NCBI GenBank assembly: GCA_027618625.1
Contig: JAQCER010000142.1
Location: forward strand, 1 to 7,427
Direction: 5' to 3'
Length of the DNA: 7,427 nucleotides
Source of the DNA: Verrucomicrobiota bacterium
GTDB taxonomy: Bacteria > Verrucomicrobiota > Verrucomicrobiia > Verrucomicrobiales > DEV007
Positions 6,344 through 7,427 of the stretch are shown here, one piece after another. Every line of letters starts with the position of its first letter. The stretch's first letter is position 1. Made by a program: the position numbers and the translations under genes. A model generated the notes under the pieces. It saw only the letters and a list, made by a program, of their open reading frames with translations. It had not been told where the DNA came from and searched no databases.

Positions 6344-6459
6344 CGTGCTGATTCTCGGCGTGAATGTCAGGTAATCTGCAAAACGGGCATGGACACGTCT
6401 TTCGGCACCAGAAGCAAGTGGCCAAACTCTAGGCAAGCGGGTGTAGCTGTCAAGGAACG

Positions 6460-6479
6460 TGAAGCCGCATGAAGCCGCA
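6460..6479. repeat. 10-base tandem duplication in the FkbM-VOC spacer
   Basis: TGAAGCCGCA is repeated twice head to tail at 6460-6469 and 6470-6479, directly before the hairpin that overlaps the VOC stop codon. It is outside any coding region and looks like a simple slippage duplication. Confidence 0.7.
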
Positions 6480-6482
6480 TCA

Positions 6483-6498
6483 GGCCAATTTATTGGCC
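6483..6498. repeat. Hairpin overlapping the VOC gene stop codon
   Basis: GGCCAATTTATTGGCC is a near-perfect palindrome whose centre contains the VOC gene stop (TAA, complement of 6490-6492). On the plus strand it is followed by GTTTTTGG, the shape of a weak terminator for plus-strand transcripts, but no plus-strand gene lies just upstream. On the minus strand, the direction of the VOC gene, no T-run follows. Confidence 0.4.
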
Positions 6499-6909
6499 GT
6501 TTTTGGTGGTCGCCGGATCTGCGGCAATATTTGATTTCTGGGTGAAACCATCGCCATTCCGAATCAACTCCAGCCGGTTCCCAAACGGATCAGCTGTGTA
6601 GAAACGTCTTCTTTTGGGAAGATCGTGGTTCCAGTGAACGACGCAACCGATTGCAACCAGACGCGCAGTCAGATCATCGATGTCTTCGCAGAGAAATGCG
6701 GGGTGAGCTTTCTTCTGTGGGACGAATGCAGGATCGATGCCAATGCGCAGCTTGCACGCCCCTGAGGCAAACCAGCAACCGCCACGCTCAGCCAGTGGCC
6801 AGGGCTTCGGCTCTTCCGAAAATCCGAGCAATCCCGCAAAGAATGCGATCGCCGTCGCCTCCCCGCCTGTGGGCATTGCCAGTTGGATGTGATCAAGCGC
6901 GATGATCAT
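6490..6909 (-). CDS. VOC-family (glyoxalase/dioxygenase fold) protein
   Basis: A 139-residue cytoplasmic protein of the vicinal oxygen chelate superfamily, whose members bind a divalent metal and act in glyoxalase, dioxygenase or antibiotic-inactivation chemistry. The substrate here is unknown. Two beta-alpha-beta-beta-beta modules are visible. The first begins LDHIQLAMP and includes FFAGLLGF and GGCWFASG. The second begins KKAHPAFLCEDIDDLTARL and ends RRFYTADPFGNRLELI. Likely metal ligands are His7, His69 and Glu114. Length and the AMPTGGE and KAHPAF motifs fit a common uncharacterised VOC subgroup. I chose the ATG at 6909 because the fold starts four residues later; the frame stays open to an ATG at 6984, but that would add 25 unrelated residues reaching toward the divergent regulator. 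The last 23 residues are a polar, probably disordered tail. The Shine-Dalgarno is poor. It is divergent from the ArsR-type gene. Confidence 0.9.
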   Translation of the reverse strand: MIIALDHIQLAMPTGGEATAIAFFAGLLGFSEEPKPWPLAERGGCWFASGACKLRIGIDPAFVPQKKAHPAFLCEDIDDLTARLVAIGCVVHWNHDLPKRRRFYTADPFGNRLELIRNGDGFTQKSNIAADPATTKNGQ

Positions 6910-6969
6910 TCCGTTAAGTCGCAGATCGAGCAGCACTTGTCGATCGTTTTTGATCAATGCATCCGCCCG

Positions 6970-7023
6970 TTGCCAAGTCAGCAACTGCGGCGATAATCCC
7001 GGATTGCCAATTCTACGTTGGCA
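6970..7023. promoter_or_regulatory. TTGCCAA repeats, candidate operator of the ArsR-type regulator
   Basis: TTGCCAA occurs at 6970-6976 and 7004-7010, and its inverted form TTGGCA at 7018-7023. The last two make an inverted repeat TGCCAA-N7-TTGGCA (7005-7023) that ends 8 bases before the regulator's ATG. ArsR-family dimers bind imperfect palindromes and often repress their own promoter, so autoregulation, and perhaps control of the divergent VOC gene, is plausible. Half-site spacing (34 bases between direct copies) is about three helical turns. This is inference from position and symmetry. Confidence 0.4.
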
Positions 7024-7031
7024 TCATTCTG

Positions 7032-7427
7032 ATGCTTTCCATTACCCACTGTCTCAAACTTCTCTCAGATCCCACGCGACTGCGCATCCTGCTGTTGTTG
7101 GATCAGGCGGAGGTGTCGGTCGCGGAGCTTCAAGACGTCTTGAACATGAAGCAAAGCCGGATTTCTACCCAGCTGGCCCAGCTGAAGCAGGCGGACCTGG
7201 TGCAGGTGCGGAAGTCCGGCAAGAACAGTCTCTACGCTCTCGCTTACCACCCACTGCCCGCCTCCGCTGAAGCCATGGCGCGCATCCTCGACCTCGTTCG
7301 CGCCAGCGCACCCGAGCTCGCGGAAACTTCCACTGATCGCGCTGCACTTGCGCTCGCCCTGCGCAACCGGAGTGACAAGGCGCGGGCCTACTTTGACGAG
7401 CTGGCCGGAAAGTTCGGGCGCACCTAC
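7032..7427 (+). CDS. ArsR-type winged-helix regulator, 3' end cut off (probable methyltransferase fusion)
   Basis: The first 132 residues of a frame that is still open at the window edge. The N-terminus MLSITHCLKLLSDPTRLRIL is a typical ArsR/SmtB winged-helix start. The helix-turn-helix follows (VSVAELQDVLNMKQSRISTQ, about residues 29-48, with a recognition helix through QLAQLKQADLV) and then the wing, VRKSGKNSLYAL. The classical ELCVCDL metal-binding signature is absent, and Cys7 is the only Cys in the visible part. Beyond residue 80 the chain continues helically into RNRSDKARAYFDELAGKFGRTY, a linker I associate with ArsR-type regulators carrying a C-terminal class I SAM-methyltransferase domain. 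That domain would lie outside the window, so the fusion is a prediction. Some two-domain ArsR-like proteins of this sort are linked to the methionine/SAM cycle. No other in-frame ATG lies upstream within the spacer, and no good Shine-Dalgarno is visible. Confidence 0.88.
   Translation, partial: MLSITHCLKLLSDPTRLRILLLLDQAEVSVAELQDVLNMKQSRISTQLAQLKQADLVQVRKSGKNSLYALAYHPLPASAEAMARILDLVRASAPELAETSTDRAALALALRNRSDKARAYFDELAGKFGRTY

Noticed and set aside
6910..6984. N-terminal extension of the VOC protein from an ATG at 6984
   Set aside because: The fold begins right after the ATG at 6909. The extension is polar, unlike the family, and would consume most of the divergent promoter region.

Overview
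The window (about 54% GC by impression) looks like chromosomal DNA of a Gram-negative bacterium. The secreted formylglycine-type sulfatase, the secreted Cys-rich repeat protein, the generally weak Shine-Dalgarno signals and a GTAGCC-GGGCTTCGGCCC-type intergenic repeat suggest the Planctomycetota-Verrucomicrobiota group, perhaps Verrucomicrobiota. This placement is inferred from protein character and recollection, not from a marker gene.

Layout, left to right. Bases 81-2159 (minus) encode a secreted S1-family sulfatase with a C-terminal PA14-like beta domain. A roughly 410-base divergent spacer follows. Bases 2571-3272 (plus) encode an exported Cys-rich protein built from four degenerate YVxA...C half-repeats, closed by a strong intrinsic terminator at 3300-3339. 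Bases 3527-4630 (plus) encode a YejK/NdpA-type nucleoid-associated protein, followed 61 bases later by a short NlpC/P60-like lipoprotein (4692-5210). A convergent spacer carries an inverted-repeat element (5253-5336). On the minus strand lie a possible 36-residue single-pass membrane protein (5321-5431), an FkbM-family methyltransferase (5481-6320) and a VOC/glyoxalase-fold protein (6490-6909). Divergent from the last, an ArsR-type winged-helix regulator starts at 7032 and runs off the right edge. It probably continues into a SAM-methyltransferase domain.

The genes do not form one obvious pathway. They read as a patchwork of single genes and short transcription units: extracellular or envelope functions (sulfatase, Cys-rich protein, NlpC/P60 lipoprotein), chromosome organisation (YejK-like) and small-molecule or methyl chemistry (FkbM, VOC, ArsR). 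I found no tRNA, rRNA, CRISPR array, transposase or phage gene, and no clear new multi-gene system. The items most worth a second look are the Cys-rich repeat protein, the small membrane ORF beside the inverted-repeat element, and the ArsR-type regulator without the classical metal-binding cysteines, with TTGCCAA-type repeats in front of it.
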